A DNA stretch of 49,204 bases from Phaeospirillum sp. (lineage in GTDB: Bacteria > Pseudomonadota > Alphaproteobacteria > Rhodospirillales > Magnetospirillaceae), in assembly GCA_030824585.1 (NCBI GenBank), contig JAVBXM010000087.1, forward strand, positions 1 through 49,204. The letters are read 5' to 3'. A model generated the notes under the pieces. That model saw only the letters and a program-made list of their open reading frames with translations. It was not told the origin of the DNA and made no database searches. The translations under genes and the position numbers were made by a program. This document shows, in pieces, positions 25,396 to 33,995 of this stretch; within the stretch, counting starts at the first letter, position 1, and every line of letters starts with the position of its first letter.

Positions 25396-28300
25396 GTGTC
25401 GGGCGTGTCAGCCGACGACAGGATCATGGCGCAGGACGAACGGGCCGGCGATCGCTGGCGATTCGGCATCCGGGCCAAGCTGGTGGTGGCGGTGGGGACC
25501 GTGGCCGGCATGATCATGGTGGCCAGCCTGCTCACCTGGTTCAGCTATTCCGAGATCGAGCGTCTGCTGGCCGCCGTGACGCGGACCAACCTTCCCAGCC
25601 TGTCCAACGCCCTGAAGCTGTCCGAGGCCACCGCCCGGCTGGCCGCCGCCGCCCCGGCGCTGGACGGCTCGCAGTCGCAGTTCCAGCGCCAGAGCAATTT
25701 CGTCGCCCTGCAGCAGCAGACCGAGCGTCTCCTCGCCCTGGTGGACCATCTGGCGGGGTCCATCGCCGACACCGGCCGGGTCGAGGAACTGCGCTCCATG
25801 ATCGCCGCCTTCGCCGACAACGTGGTCGATCGCAACATCTTGGTGGATAAAAGGCTGCAATTGGCCGAGCGCAGCCGGGCCCAGGCCGAGATCATCAGCA
25901 ATCTGGACGTCGAGGTTCACCGCGCCATGGGCGGGCTGGCCGGCGATCCCGCCCTGGCCACGGTGGTGCTGGCGTCGAACTACCTGCGCGAGGCGGTGGT
26001 GGCGGCCAATCTGGAAAAGGTCGGCGACCTGCGCGGCGCCTATGAGGAGCAGGTGCGCTCCCTGGCCGAACTGGTGGACGCCACCGGGGCCAGGACCCAG
26101 CGGACCCGCGAACTGACCCGGCGCGTCCTGGCGCTCGGCACCGGACCGGAGAACGTCTTCGAGCTGCGCACCCTGCAGATGCTGACCATCGCCCGGCTGG
26201 CCGCCGCCAATGACGAGGGCCGCGACCTGGTGGCCCGTACCTCGTCCTCGGTGGGCCGGCTGGTCTCGGCGGCCGAGGCCGAGGCTGCCGAGAACGAGCG
26301 CCGCACCGAAGCGGCGGTATCCAGCGGGCGGACCACCATGCTGGTGGTGGCCATGCTGACCTTCTTCGGGCCGCTGCTGTTCATCTGGCTGTATCTGGGG
26401 CGCAGCGTGGTGGCCCGCCTGGCCGGGCTGGCGTCTTCCATGCACGCCATCGCCGAGGGCGACTTCCAGGCGCCCATTCCCGGCCAGGGCAACGACGAGA
26501 TCACCGACATGGCCGCCGAGCTGGCGGTATTCCGCGACGCCATGGCCAAGCTGCAGGAATCGTCCGAGGCGCTGATCGAAAGCGAGCGGCGTCTGCGCCG
26601 CATTCTCGACACTTCGCCCCTGGCTCTCGCCATCTCGCGGGTGGCGGACAACGCCATCCTGCTGGTCAACCCCCGCTGGTCCGAACTGTACCGGGTGCCC
26701 AAGGCCCGCGCCATGGGTATGACCGTCGCCTCGTGCTATGCCGAGCCGGACAACCGGACGCGGCTGGTGGAACTGGTGCGCAAGCGCGGCTTCGTCGGCG
26801 GCTTCGAGTGCCGCATGCGGGCCAGCGACGGCCACGAGTTCTGGGCCATGCTGTCGGCCGCCGAGATCGAGATGGACGGCGAGCCGGCGGTGATCGTTTC
26901 CACCACCGACATCACGCGGCACAAGGAAGAGGAAGCCGCCCTGGCCGAGGCCAAAATGGTGGCGGAAGAGGCCAGTCAGGCCAAGTCGCTGTTCCTCGCC
27001 ACCATGAGCCACGAAATCCGTACCCCCATGAACGGGGTGCTGACCATGGCCCATTTGCTGGAGAACATGCCGCTGCCCGCCGAGCAGCGGGAAATGGCCC
27101 GCGTCATCCGTGATTCCGCCACCTCGCTGCTCACCATCATCAACGACATCCTGGACTTCTCCAAGATCGAGGCCGGCAAGCTGCAATTGGAGCTGGTGGA
27201 GCTGTCGGTGTCCGATCTGGTGGAGGGGGTGGCCGACCTGCTGACCATCCGCGCCCAGGAAAAGGGCATCAGCCTGATCACCTTCGTCGAGCCCACCCTG
27301 GCCGACCGCATGGTGGGCGATCCCATCCGCCTGCGGCAGATCATCACCAATCTGGCCGGCAACGCCATCAAGTTCACCGACAAGGGCTATGTGCGCATAT
27401 CGGTGCGGGCCATGGACCCGCGCCAGCGGCCGCTGCGCCTGGAATTCTCCATCGCCGATACCGGCATCGGCCTGGATTCCGAACAGCAGGCCCGCCTGTT
27501 CGAGCCGTTCATGCAGGCCGACGTCACCATTTCGCGGCGTTATGGCGGCACCGGCCTCGGCCTGTCCATCTGCCGCCGCCTGGTGGCCATGATGGACGGC
27601 GACATCGGCGTGCGCAGCAATATCGGCCAGGGCTCCACCTTCTGGTTCCAGGTGCCGCTGGAGCCCGCCGAGACCGAGCCGGAGCCCGGGCTGGACCTGT
27701 CGGGCATCGCCGTGCTGGTCCTGGCCGAGGGGCCGGTGGCGGCGGAATGCCTGCGCCAGTACCTCGGCCATCTCGGCGCCCAGGTGGCGGTGGTGGTGGG
27801 GACCGAGGGCGCGGTGGCCGCCGTGCGCGCCGCCGCCCTGGCCGGCTGGACCTACGACGTGGCCCTGCTGGACGGCGGCCAGGACTTCCGCATGCGCATG
27901 GGCGTGGCCGGCGCCTTGATGACCGCCGCCGGGCCCGACCTGGAGCTGAAGGTGGTCATGATGGTCGCCCAGGACGCCTTCGCCGCCGTGGCCGCCGAGG
28001 TCAAGGCCGCCGGGCTTTACGCCGCGCTGCCCAAGCCGGTGCGCCGCCGCCAGTTGTGGCGCACCGTGGCGGCGGCGGTCGGCCGCGCCTCGGCCGAGGC
28101 CGACGCGGCGGACGGCGAGGGGATCGAGGAGGGCTGGCTGCCCCCCGCCATGGAAGAGGCCGCCGCCGCCGGCGCCCTGATCCTGGTGGCCGAGGACAAT
28201 CCCACCAACAAGGTGGTGATCCGCCATCTGATGGAGCGCCTGGGCTATGCCATCGAGGTGGTGGGCAACGGCACCGAGGCCTGGGAACGCATGCAGATCC

Positions 28301-28968
28301 GCGATTACGGCCTGCTGCTCACCGATTGCCACATGCCCGAGATGGACGGCTATGAACTGACCCAGCGCATCCGCGAATGGGAGGTGGAGACCGGCCACCT
28401 GCTGCCCATCGTGGCGCTGACCGCCGATGCCCTGGCCGGTACGGCGCGGCGTTGCCTGGATTGCGGCATGAACGCCTTTCTGGCCAAGCCCATCGATCTG
28501 GCTCAGTTGGACGCCACCATCCGCCGCCTGCTGCCGGCGGCGGTGGGGCTGCGCCGCCGCCGCTCCGAGGGCGTCCGGCCGGTTGCCACCGTCGGAGGGG
28601 CCGCGGTTCCCGTCATCCTGCCCGAGGACCCGGCCTTGCCGGCGATTCTCGATCTGACCCCCATGCGGCAGATTTTCGGCGATATCGGCGACGAGGTGCG
28701 GGAGTTGCTGGCCCTGTTCGTGGACACCACCCGGCCGCTGGTGGCCGATCTGGGCAATGCCCTCGATGCCGGCGACGCCGTGGCGGCGCGCGAGGCGGCC
28801 CATTCGGCCAAGGGGGCGGGCAACAGTGCCGGCGCCTTCCGCTTCGCCAAGCTGTGCGCCGAGGCGGAAGCCGCCTGCGCGGTGGCCGATCTGGCGCGTG
28901 CGGCGTCGCTCCAGCCCGCCCTGGAAGCCGCCTTCGACGCGGCCGCCGAGGCGGTGGCGGGGGTATAA
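25396..28968 (+). CDS. hybrid sensor histidine kinase (TorS-like, PAS, two receivers, Hpt)
   Basis: A 1190-residue phosphorelay protein. Transmembrane helix about 29-50; long helical periplasmic sensor to about 310; second transmembrane helix about 313-338; HAMP about 340-393; PAS about 400-515; HisKA with His539 (MSHEIRTPMNG); HATPase_c to about 755; a first receiver-like domain that is degenerate (LLDGG, Asp826); an intact second receiver with Asp977 (LTDCHMPEMDG); and Hpt with His1136 (AHSAKGAGNSAGAF). The relay should run His539 to Asp977 to His1136, then to an unlinked regulator. Start is GTG 25396 after GGGGAGA; ATG 25426 is an alternative. Confidence 0.9.
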   Translation: MSGVSADDRIMAQDERAGDRWRFGIRAKLVVAVGTVAGMIMVASLLTWFSYSEIERLLAAVTRTNLPSLSNALKLSEATARLAAAAPALDGSQSQFQRQSNFVALQQQTERLLALVDHLAGSIADTGRVEELRSMIAAFADNVVDRNILVDKRLQLAERSRAQAEIISNLDVEVHRAMGGLAGDPALATVVLASNYLREAVVAANLEKVGDLRGAYEEQVRSLAELVDATGARTQRTRELTRRVLALGTGPENVFELRTLQMLTIARLAAANDEGRDLVARTSSSVGRLVSAAEAEAAENERRTEAAVSSGRTTMLVVAMLTFFGPLLFIWLYLGRSVVARLAGLASSMHAIAEGDFQAPIPGQGNDEITDMAAELAVFRDAMAKLQESSEALIESERRLRRILDTSPLALAISRVADNAILLVNPRWSELYRVPKARAMGMTVASCYAEPDNRTRLVELVRKRGFVGGFECRMRASDGHEFWAMLSAAEIEMDGEPAVIVSTTDITRHKEEEAALAEAKMVAEEASQAKSLFLATMSHEIRTPMNGVLTMAHLLENMPLPAEQREMARVIRDSATSLLTIINDILDFSKIEAGKLQLELVELSVSDLVEGVADLLTIRAQEKGISLITFVEPTLADRMVGDPIRLRQIITNLAGNAIKFTDKGYVRISVRAMDPRQRPLRLEFSIADTGIGLDSEQQARLFEPFMQADVTISRRYGGTGLGLSICRRLVAMMDGDIGVRSNIGQGSTFWFQVPLEPAETEPEPGLDLSGIAVLVLAEGPVAAECLRQYLGHLGAQVAVVVGTEGAVAAVRAAALAGWTYDVALLDGGQDFRMRMGVAGALMTAAGPDLELKVVMMVAQDAFAAVAAEVKAAGLYAALPKPVRRRQLWRTVAAAVGRASAEADAADGEGIEEGWLPPAMEEAAAAGALILVAEDNPTNKVVIRHLMERLGYAIEVVGNGTEAWERMQIRDYGLLLTDCHMPEMDGYELTQRIREWEVETGHLLPIVALTADALAGTARRCLDCGMNAFLAKPIDLAQLDATIRRLLPAAVGLRRRRSEGVRPVATVGGAAVPVILPEDPALPAILDLTPMRQIFGDIGDEVRELLALFVDTTRPLVADLGNALDAGDAVAAREAAHSAKGAGNSAGAFRFAKLCAEAEAACAVADLARAASLQPALEAAFDAAAEAVAGV

Positions 28969-28975
28969 ACGTGCT

Positions 28976-29020
28976 CGGGAGAAAGTCCCTCGGCCTTCGG
29001 CCTCAGTGTACTTTCTCCCG
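28976..29020 (+). terminator. nested hairpin after hybrid kinase
   Basis: An 11-bp stem (CGGGAGAAAGT with its complement at 29010-29020) encloses an inner GGCC-TTC-GGCC-like hairpin. It begins 8 nt after the stop. There is no T-tract, so it may be a Rho-independent-like pause or an mRNA-stabilising structure. A second hairpin, CTCGCCC-GATT-GGGCGAG, follows at 29084-29101. Confidence 0.5.
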
Positions 29021-29111
29021 GAAGGTGAATTGAGAAGCCCGCGTTTGGGGCGGCCCTGCACGCGTGCTTCGCGTTTGTTTGCCCTCGCCCGATTGGGCGA
29101 GATGGGGGGGT

Positions 29112-29149
29112 AAAAAAGAAAACCGCGCTCCCGGTGGGGGAGCGCGGTT
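29112..29149 (-). terminator. intrinsic terminator of rpmJ
   Basis: On the minus strand a 12-bp GC-rich stem (arms 29138-29149 and 29121-29132, 5-nt loop) is followed by a T-rich run (TTTTCTTTTTT). It lies 45 nt after the L36 stop and is a textbook intrinsic terminator. Confidence 0.9.
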
Positions 29150-29193
29150 TGCTTCGATCTGAGCCTGGAAGGGCGCTGACCGGCTGCCGGGCC

Positions 29194-29319
29194 TTAGCCC
29201 TGGCGAGCCTTGAAGCGGGGGTTCGTCTTGTTGATGACGTAGACCCGGCCCTTGCGGCGAACGATGCGGCAATTCTTGTCGCGCAGCTTGGCCGACTTCA
29301 GCGAGTTACGAATCTTCAT
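29194..29319 (-). CDS. rpmJ: 50S ribosomal protein L36
   Basis: A 41-residue very basic protein beginning [18 protein letters not shown] and ending NPRFKARQG. This is the L36 form with a single cysteine, lacking the four-residue zinc site, so it is zinc-independent; many alphaproteobacteria have only this form. AGGAAG sits 6 nt before the ATG. It is monocistronic, with its own terminator, as is usual in this group, and divergent from the N-formylglutamate amidohydrolase gene. Confidence 0.95.
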
Positions 29320-29465
29320 GGTCCGACTTCCTAAAGCGTAATTGTCGCCGAAACGACGTCACTTGGGTTCGCAAGCGCGAGGCCGGGAAAATACGGAAAC
29401 CAGGAGAGGCTGTCAACAGCTCGTGAAACGTTTTTTTTCGAATTTCCGAAGTTATACTCCTTTCC

Positions 29466-30257
29466 ATGCTGAAGTTCATTCCCGATCCCCATGGAACCCC
29501 CGTCGCCTTCCAGGTCGTCGAAGGCCGGTCCGAGTCGCGGGTGCTGGTGGTCTGCGACCACGCTTCGGCGGCCATTCCCGCAAGCCTGGGCGACCTGGGC
29601 GTCGGCACGGCGGTGCGATCCAGCCACGTGGCCTGGGATATCGGTGCCGCCCGGGTGGCCGTCCTGCTGGCCCGGGCCCTGGGCTGCCCGGCGGTGCTGG
29701 CCGGCGTCAGCCGCCTGGTCATCGACTGCAACCGCCAGCCCGGCGATCCGTCGTCCATTCCCCCACTGACCTGCGGGGTGAGGGTGCCGGGCAACGAGGC
29801 GGTGGAGGAGGCCGAGGCCGACAACCGCGCCCGCTCGTGGTTCTGGCCCTATCACACCGAGATCGGCGACCGCATCGCCCATCTGTGGCGGCACGGCGCC
29901 GCCCCGGCGGTGGTGGCGGTGCACAGCTTCACGCCCTGCATCACCGGGCAGATGCCGCGTCCCTGGCATGTGGGGGTGCTGTGGAATCGCGACCCGCGCA
30001 TGGCGGCGCCGGTCCTGAACGGCTTGCGGGCGCGCGGCGATCTGGTGGTGGGCGACAACCAGCCCTATTCGGGGCGCGAGATCAACTACACCCTGGACAC
30101 CCATGCCGGCGCCGCCGGCCTGCCCAACGTGTCGTTCGAGATCCGCCAGGATCTGGTGAGCGACGAGGCGGGCTGCGCGCGCTGGGCGGCCATCCTGGCC
30201 GAGGCGCTGGGCGATGTCCTGGCCGACGAAGGGCTGTACCGCGCCGAGGTCTATTGA
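29466..30257 (+). CDS. N-formylglutamate amidohydrolase family protein
   Basis: A 263-residue zinc-dependent hydrolase of the FGase family, which in histidine breakdown releases glutamate and formate from N-formylglutamate. Matching features include [11 protein letters not shown] (about 27-37), [11 protein letters not shown] (about 80-91), VAVHSFTP (about 151-158) and [14 protein letters not shown] (about 198-212). The isolated setting, without other hut genes, means this may be a paralogue with a different formyl or amide substrate. It precedes gapR on the same strand by 86 nt that contain three 15-bp repeats. Confidence 0.87.
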   Translation: MLKFIPDPHGTPVAFQVVEGRSESRVLVVCDHASAAIPASLGDLGVGTAVRSSHVAWDIGAARVAVLLARALGCPAVLAGVSRLVIDCNRQPGDPSSIPPLTCGVRVPGNEAVEEAEADNRARSWFWPYHTEIGDRIAHLWRHGAAPAVVAVHSFTPCITGQMPRPWHVGVLWNRDPRMAAPVLNGLRARGDLVVGDNQPYSGREINYTLDTHAGAAGLPNVSFEIRQDLVSDEAGCARWAAILAEALGDVLADEGLYRAEVY

Positions 30258-30289
30258 AACCTCTCCGGGCCTTGGCTATGGTCTGGACC

Positions 30290-30334
30290 CATTTCGACCA
30301 GGGCCATTTCGACCGAGGCCAGTTTCGACCGAGG
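30290..30334 (+). repeat. three 15-bp imperfect direct repeats in gapR leader
   Basis: Units CATTTCGACCAGGGC, CATTTCGACCGAGGC and CAGTTTCGACCGAGG run head to tail, ending just before the gapR ribosome site. They could be regulator binding sites or slippage products; one repeat per 1.5 helical turns places alternate copies on opposite faces. Confidence 0.8.
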
Positions 30335-30343
30335 AGCGTGTCA

Positions 30344-30607
30344 ATGAGCGACGAACAGAACACCAGCCAGATCGGCGGCATCGCGGCCGAGGCGCTGCGC
30401 CAGTTCATCGACCGCATCGAGCGGCTGGAAGAGGAAAAGAAGGCGCTGGCGGCCGATATCAAGGACGTCTATGCCCAGTGCAAGTCCCAGGGCTTCGACA
30501 CCAAGATCATCCGCAAGATCGTGGCGTTGCGCAAACGCGACCGCCAGGAGCGGGAAGAGGAACAGCAGATCCTCGACCTCTACCTCGCCGCCCTCGGCGA
30601 GGCCTGA
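30344..30607 (+). CDS. gapR: GapR-family nucleoid protein (DUF2312)
   Basis: An 87-residue basic-acidic helical protein ([53 protein letters not shown]) that closely follows the DUF2312 pattern. In Caulobacter this family (GapR) binds over-twisted DNA ahead of polymerases and helps topoisomerases. Length and start are as expected: ATG 30344 follows GAGGAG; the longer in-frame frame upstream overlaps the amidohydrolase gene and is not coding. A dense hairpin array follows the stop. Confidence 0.92.
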   Translation: MSDEQNTSQIGGIAAEALRQFIDRIERLEEEKKALAADIKDVYAQCKSQGFDTKIIRKIVALRKRDRQEREEEQQILDLYLAALGEA

Positions 30608-30613
30608 GGGACG

Positions 30614-30789
30614 TCGGGCTATCGCCCGAAGAACCGATCCGGGGCGAATGCCCCGGATTCCCTTCGATCTCATGAATGGGGTTTGGGGCCCTTGGCCCCG
30701 TGCAGCCCCGACGGGGCAAACGACGCACCGCAGGTGCGGTCCCGAAGGGACGAGCGAAGCGAGCAAGCGGGTATGGGCGGCGGCCCATA
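30614..30789. repeat. array of seven short hairpins between gapR and folB
   Basis: Seven consecutive stem-loops with 3-4 nt loops: TCGGGC-TATC (30614-30629), 9-bp ATCCGGGGC-GAAT (30637-30658), GGGGCC-CTT (30685-30699), GCCCC-GAC (30705-30717), CGCACC-GCA (30724-30738), GTCCC-GAA (30739-30751) and TATGGGC-GGCG (30772-30789), each with its complementary arm. They fill the whole convergent gap. Only one or two would be needed for termination. Confidence 0.75.
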
Positions 30790-30797
30790 TTGGGAAA

Positions 30798-31208
30798 TTA
30801 CTTCCGCTCGCGCTCGATCTCGATGCCTACCGAGGCGGCCTCGGCGTAGACGTCGAGCTTTTCCACCCGGATGCGGGCGATTTCCACCCGCTCGTCGGTT
30901 AGGCACAGTTCGGCGATCTTTTCCGCCAGGGTTTCCACCAGGTTGATGTGGCCCTCGGCCAGCATGGCCTTGATGCCGTCGATCACGTCCTCGTAGGACA
31001 CCACGTTGGCGATGTCGTCGCACAGCGGCCCGGCCCGCTCCAGCACGCTCATGTCCACGTTGATGCGGACCCGCTGGGGCGCCAGCAATTCGTGGGCATG
31101 GATGCCGATCAAGCATTTCAGCACCAGATCGCGTACCAGGATGCGGTAGAGGCGGCGGACCGGCGCTTCGCCCGGCTGGGTCTCGGCTTGACTGCGGCTC
31201 ACGAACAC
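30798..31208 (-). CDS. folB: dihydroneopterin aldolase
   Basis: Folate pathway enzyme that converts 7,8-dihydroneopterin to 6-hydroxymethyl-dihydropterin and glycolaldehyde. The 136-residue protein has the FolB core: IGIHAHE near residue 35, VSYEDVIDGI (about 70-79), LVETLAEKIAELCL and a C-terminal VEKLDVYAEAASVGIEIER with the catalytic lysine. The start is a GTG with GAGGAAAG about 6 nt upstream. It lies 64 nt downstream of folK on the same strand, so consecutive folate steps are clustered. Confidence 0.92.
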   Translation of the reverse strand: MFVSRSQAETQPGEAPVRRLYRILVRDLVLKCLIGIHAHELLAPQRVRINVDMSVLERAGPLCDDIANVVSYEDVIDGIKAMLAEGHINLVETLAEKIAELCLTDERVEIARIRVEKLDVYAEAASVGIEIERERK

Positions 31209-31272
31209 TTTGATCTTTCCTCAGCTTGGGAAAGCAGGGTCATAGCGCTTCCGGCAAGTGGCGCGCAAGCAA

Positions 31273-31761
31273 TTACGAAAGTGGCCCCAGGCGGCGGACA
31301 TCGCCGGCTTCGGGCAGGCGTTCCAGCAAGGTGCCGATGCCGGCGGCCAGGACCGGGTGGACGCATTCCCCGGCGATCTCGGCCAGGGGGGCGAGGGCGA
31401 AGTGCCGCTCGTGCAGGCGGGGATGGGGCAGGGTGAGAACCTCGCCCTCCATCACCACATCCCCATAGAGAAGGATGTCGAGATCGATCAGGCGCGGCCC
31501 ATAGCGCACCGAGGCCACCCGGCCCAGCCCGTCCTCCATGGCCTTGAGGCGGGCCAGCAGGTCCAGCGGGGCGAGGCCGGTCTCCAGCGCCACGGCCATA
31601 TTGAGGAAGGCGGGCTGGTCGGTGACGTAGAGCGGCGCCGTTTCCCACACATGGGAGCGGGCGGCGACGGTGCCGATGGTGACCAGGGCATCCAGGGCGG
31701 CGCGCAGATTGGCGGGCCGGTCGCCCAGGTTGGTGCCCAGGCCGAGGTGAACCAATGTCAT
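31273..31761 (-). CDS. folK: 6-hydroxymethyl-dihydropterin pyrophosphokinase
   Basis: The 162-residue HPPK that takes the FolB product, adds pyrophosphate from ATP, and passes it to dihydropteroate synthase. Family landmarks: LGLGTNLGDR (7-16), YGPRLIDLDILLYG (about 87-100, holding the magnesium-binding Asp-x-Asp) and LPHPRLHERHFALAPLAEIA (about 111-130). Full length for the family. It follows the small YdcH-like gene by 9 nt and precedes folB. Confidence 0.94.
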   Translation of the reverse strand: MTLVHLGLGTNLGDRPANLRAALDALVTIGTVAARSHVWETAPLYVTDQPAFLNMAVALETGLAPLDLLARLKAMEDGLGRVASVRYGPRLIDLDILLYGDVVMEGEVLTLPHPRLHERHFALAPLAEIAGECVHPVLAAGIGTLLERLPEAGDVRRLGPLS

Positions 31762-31770
31762 GATGGAGCG

Positions 31771-31977
31771 TCAGGCGATGATGTCGGGAATCAACTGGTT
31801 TTCCAGCCGGGAAATCTCGTCCTTCAGGGCGAGCTTGCGCTTCTTCAGGCGCTGCAGGCGCAGTTGATCGAACGGCGCCTCGTCGGAAACGCGGGAGATC
31901 ACGTCGTCCAGATCGCGGTGCTCGGTCTTCAATTCCGCCAGTTGACGGCGGACATCTTCAAGGTTGTCATCGATCAT
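31771..31977 (-). CDS. YdcH/DUF465 family protein
   Basis: A 68-residue helical, charged protein (VRRQLAELKTEHRDLDDVI ... LRLQRLKKRKLALKDEISRLENQLIP) matching the DUF465 pattern: two antiparallel helices ending in KRRKLxLKDEIxxLE. Function unknown for the family. It is the first gene of a probable three-gene unit with folK and folB. A second, diverged member is encoded at 33996. Confidence 0.85.
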   Translation of the reverse strand: MIDDNLEDVRRQLAELKTEHRDLDDVISRVSDEAPFDQLRLQRLKKRKLALKDEISRLENQLIPDIIA

Positions 31978-32069
31978 GGCTGGACGAGTCTGGGATCATG
32001 TGGCTAGACGGTAGCAGAACTCGTCGGGAAACGGTATGGGTAAGGTAGGATAAAGAGGAGGTTTGGGGA

Positions 32070-33155
32070 ATGGCGGCCAAGCGTATCGGAATTCTGACCA
32101 GCGGCGGTGATTGCGCCGGATTGAACGCGGCCTTGCGTGCGGTGGTTCATCGGGCTATCCGCAATTACGGCTGGCAGGTATTCGGCATTCGCGACGGCAG
32201 CCTGGGACTGATGGAGCGGCCACTCAATTACGTCGAGTTCGACCTGAAGTCGGTGGGCGACGAGATGTTGCGCCTGGGCGGCACCATTCTTGGAACCATC
32301 AACAAGGGCGACCCCTTCGCCTATCCCATGCCCGACGGCAGCAAGAAGGACCGCTCCCAGGACTTCGTGGACGGCTACAAGGAACTGGGCATCGAGGCGC
32401 TGGTGGTGATCGGCGGCGACGGTTCCATGCGCATCCTCAACCAACTGTGCCGCAAGGGCGGCATCCCCATGGTCGGCATCCCCAAGACCATCGACAACGA
32501 CGTGGCCCATACCGACTACGCCATCGGCTTCGCCACGGCGCTCAACGTGGCGGGGGAGGCCATGGACCGGCTGGCTCCCACCGCGGCCAGCCATCACCGC
32601 GTCATGATCCTCGAGGTCATGGGCCGCGACGTCGGCCATATCGCCATCAATGCCGGCATTGCCGGTGGTGCCGACGTGGTGCTGATCCCCGAGATTCCCT
32701 ACACCCTGGAAGGCATCGCCAAGAAGATCGCCGAGGTGAAGGCCGAGGGGCGCAACCACGCCCTGATGGTGGTGGCCGAGGGCTGCAGGACCGAAACCGG
32801 CAAGTCGGTGACCCAGATTCAGAGCGGCGGTCAGGCCCGCTACGGCGGCATCGGCCAGTATCTGGCGGCGCGGCTGGCGGAAACGGTGGAGGCCGAGACC
32901 CGCGTCACCGTGCTGGGCCACGTGCAGCGCGGCGGCATGCCGGCCATGCGCGACCGCATCATCGCCTCGGCCTTCGGCGTCCATGCCGTCGACCTGATCG
33001 CCCAGGGCAAGCTGGGCCGCATGGTGGCCTGGCAGCACGGCCAGGTGGTCGATGTGCCGATTTCCGACGTGGCGGGCATCACCCGGCCCATCGACCCCTA
33101 CGGCACCCTGGCCCAGACGGCCCGCGGCCTGGGCATCTATATCGGCGAGATGTAG
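32070..33155 (+). CDS. 6-phosphofructokinase (mixed type, probably ATP-dependent)
   Basis: Glycolytic kinase of 361 residues, full length. The nucleotide/phosphoryl loop is IGGDGS (114-119), with Gly118 at the position that is Asp in pyrophosphate-using enzymes. The following motif is PKTIDND (138-144), with Lys139 where classical ATP enzymes have Gly. Glycine with lysine marks the mixed group III, whose characterised members with Gly use ATP. The signature YGGIGQYLAARLAE and HVQRGGMP are also present. Ribosome site GAGGAGG lies 8 nt upstream. An inverted repeat with a T-run follows the stop. Confidence 0.88.
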   Translation: MAAKRIGILTSGGDCAGLNAALRAVVHRAIRNYGWQVFGIRDGSLGLMERPLNYVEFDLKSVGDEMLRLGGTILGTINKGDPFAYPMPDGSKKDRSQDFVDGYKELGIEALVVIGGDGSMRILNQLCRKGGIPMVGIPKTIDNDVAHTDYAIGFATALNVAGEAMDRLAPTAASHHRVMILEVMGRDVGHIAINAGIAGGADVVLIPEIPYTLEGIAKKIAEVKAEGRNHALMVVAEGCRTETGKSVTQIQSGGQARYGGIGQYLAARLAETVEAETRVTVLGHVQRGGMPAMRDRIIASAFGVHAVDLIAQGKLGRMVAWQHGQVVDVPISDVAGITRPIDPYGTLAQTARGLGIYIGEM

Positions 33156-33171
33156 TCGGCAGCCTGAAGGC

Positions 33172-33262
33172 AAACCACGAAGGCGCAGAGGCACGAAGAA
33201 AACACGAAGGAAAAGACCTTCGTTCTCTTCGGGTCCTTCGTGCCTTCGTGTTGAAATTTTTT
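33172..33262 (+). terminator. long imperfect inverted repeat with T-run (dispersed-type element)
   Basis: The left arm (about 33173-33210) carries CACGAAGG-like units and the right arm (about 33217-33254) their complements (CCTTCGTG), then AAATTTTTT at 33254-33262. It looks like a terminator of pfk, but its CACGAAGG composition matches a repeat type found scattered in many unrelated genomes. Confidence 0.7.
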
Positions 33263-33285
33263 CCCGTTCTGCCAAGGGGAGTTGG

Positions 33286-33855
33286 CTATTCCCCCCAGCG
33301 CCGGATGGTGCCGCAATCCAGGCCAAACAGGTCGAGCATGCGCCCCACGCTGTGCTCGACCATGTCGTCCAGGCTTTCCGGCTTGGCGTAGAAGCCGGGG
33401 ACGGGGGGGGCGATCACCGCGCCCATTTCCGACAATTGCAGCATGGAGCGCAGGTGCCCGGTGTGCAGCGGCGTCTCGCGCACCATGAGGACCAGCCGGC
33501 GGCGCTCCTTCAGGGCCACGTCGGCGGCCCGGGTCAGCAGCGAGGTGGTCACGCCGGTGGCGATCTCGCTCATGGTGCGGATGGAGCAGGGCGCCACGAT
33601 CATTCCCAGCGAGCGGAACGAGCCCGAGGCCGGTGCCCCGCCGATATCCTCGGCCTTGTACCACTTGCCGGCCAGGGCGTGCACCTGGGCAAGCTTCAAT
33701 TGGCTTTCGTGGGACAGGGTCACCTCGGCGGCGCGGCTCATGACCAGATGGGATTCCACGCCCAGCCGCGCCAGCATTTCCAGGACGCGGATGCCGTAGA
33801 TCACGCCCGAGGCTCCACTAATTCCTACGATCATGCGGGGCGGAGGGGGATTCAA
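33286..33855 (-). CDS. ubiX: flavin prenyltransferase UbiX
   Basis: Makes prenylated FMN, the cofactor that UbiD decarboxylases need, for example in ubiquinone synthesis. The 189-residue protein has the FMN-binding start IVGISGASGVIYGIRVLE, then GMIVAPCSIRTMSEIATGV (about 83-101) and LMVRETPLHTGHLRSMLQLSEMGAVIAPP. The start is read as TTG at 33855 because GAGGA lies about 9 nt upstream; the internal ATG at 33834 has no ribosome site but is possible. No ubiD is in the window. It converges on pfk. Confidence 0.93.
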   Translation of the reverse strand: MNPPPPRMIVGISGASGVIYGIRVLEMLARLGVESHLVMSRAAEVTLSHESQLKLAQVHALAGKWYKAEDIGGAPASGSFRSLGMIVAPCSIRTMSEIATGVTTSLLTRAADVALKERRRLVLMVRETPLHTGHLRSMLQLSEMGAVIAPPVPGFYAKPESLDDMVEHSVGRMLDLFGLDCGTIRRWGE

Positions 33856-33995
33856 GGCGGTTAGTCCTCGCTAAAGCTTTTGGATGGGGCAAGAACCTTA
33901 GTCCAGGAGGGGGTGACAGGGCAATTTCCCTGCTGACAATCCCGTGACAGGAGGAATAAGATTCCAGGGTTACCCACCCTATAGGGAGGACCGTA

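Noticed and set aside
25408-29061. 1217-codon open frame antisense to the hybrid kinase
   Set aside because: Its translation is low-complexity (His, Gln, Gly, Leu) and lacks domains. It is a by-product of GC-rich codon use in the real gene; the same holds for long antisense frames at 6446-9295, 4743-6374, 21768-23831 and 41702-45001.
30751-30770. Extra stem in the gapR-folB array at the GAGCGAAGCGAGC stretch
   Set aside because: It is a short direct repeat, not self-complementary, so it was not counted as a hairpin.
33156-33285. Short peptides encoded after pfk on both strands
   Set aside because: They are translations of the CACGAAGG inverted repeat, without ribosome sites.
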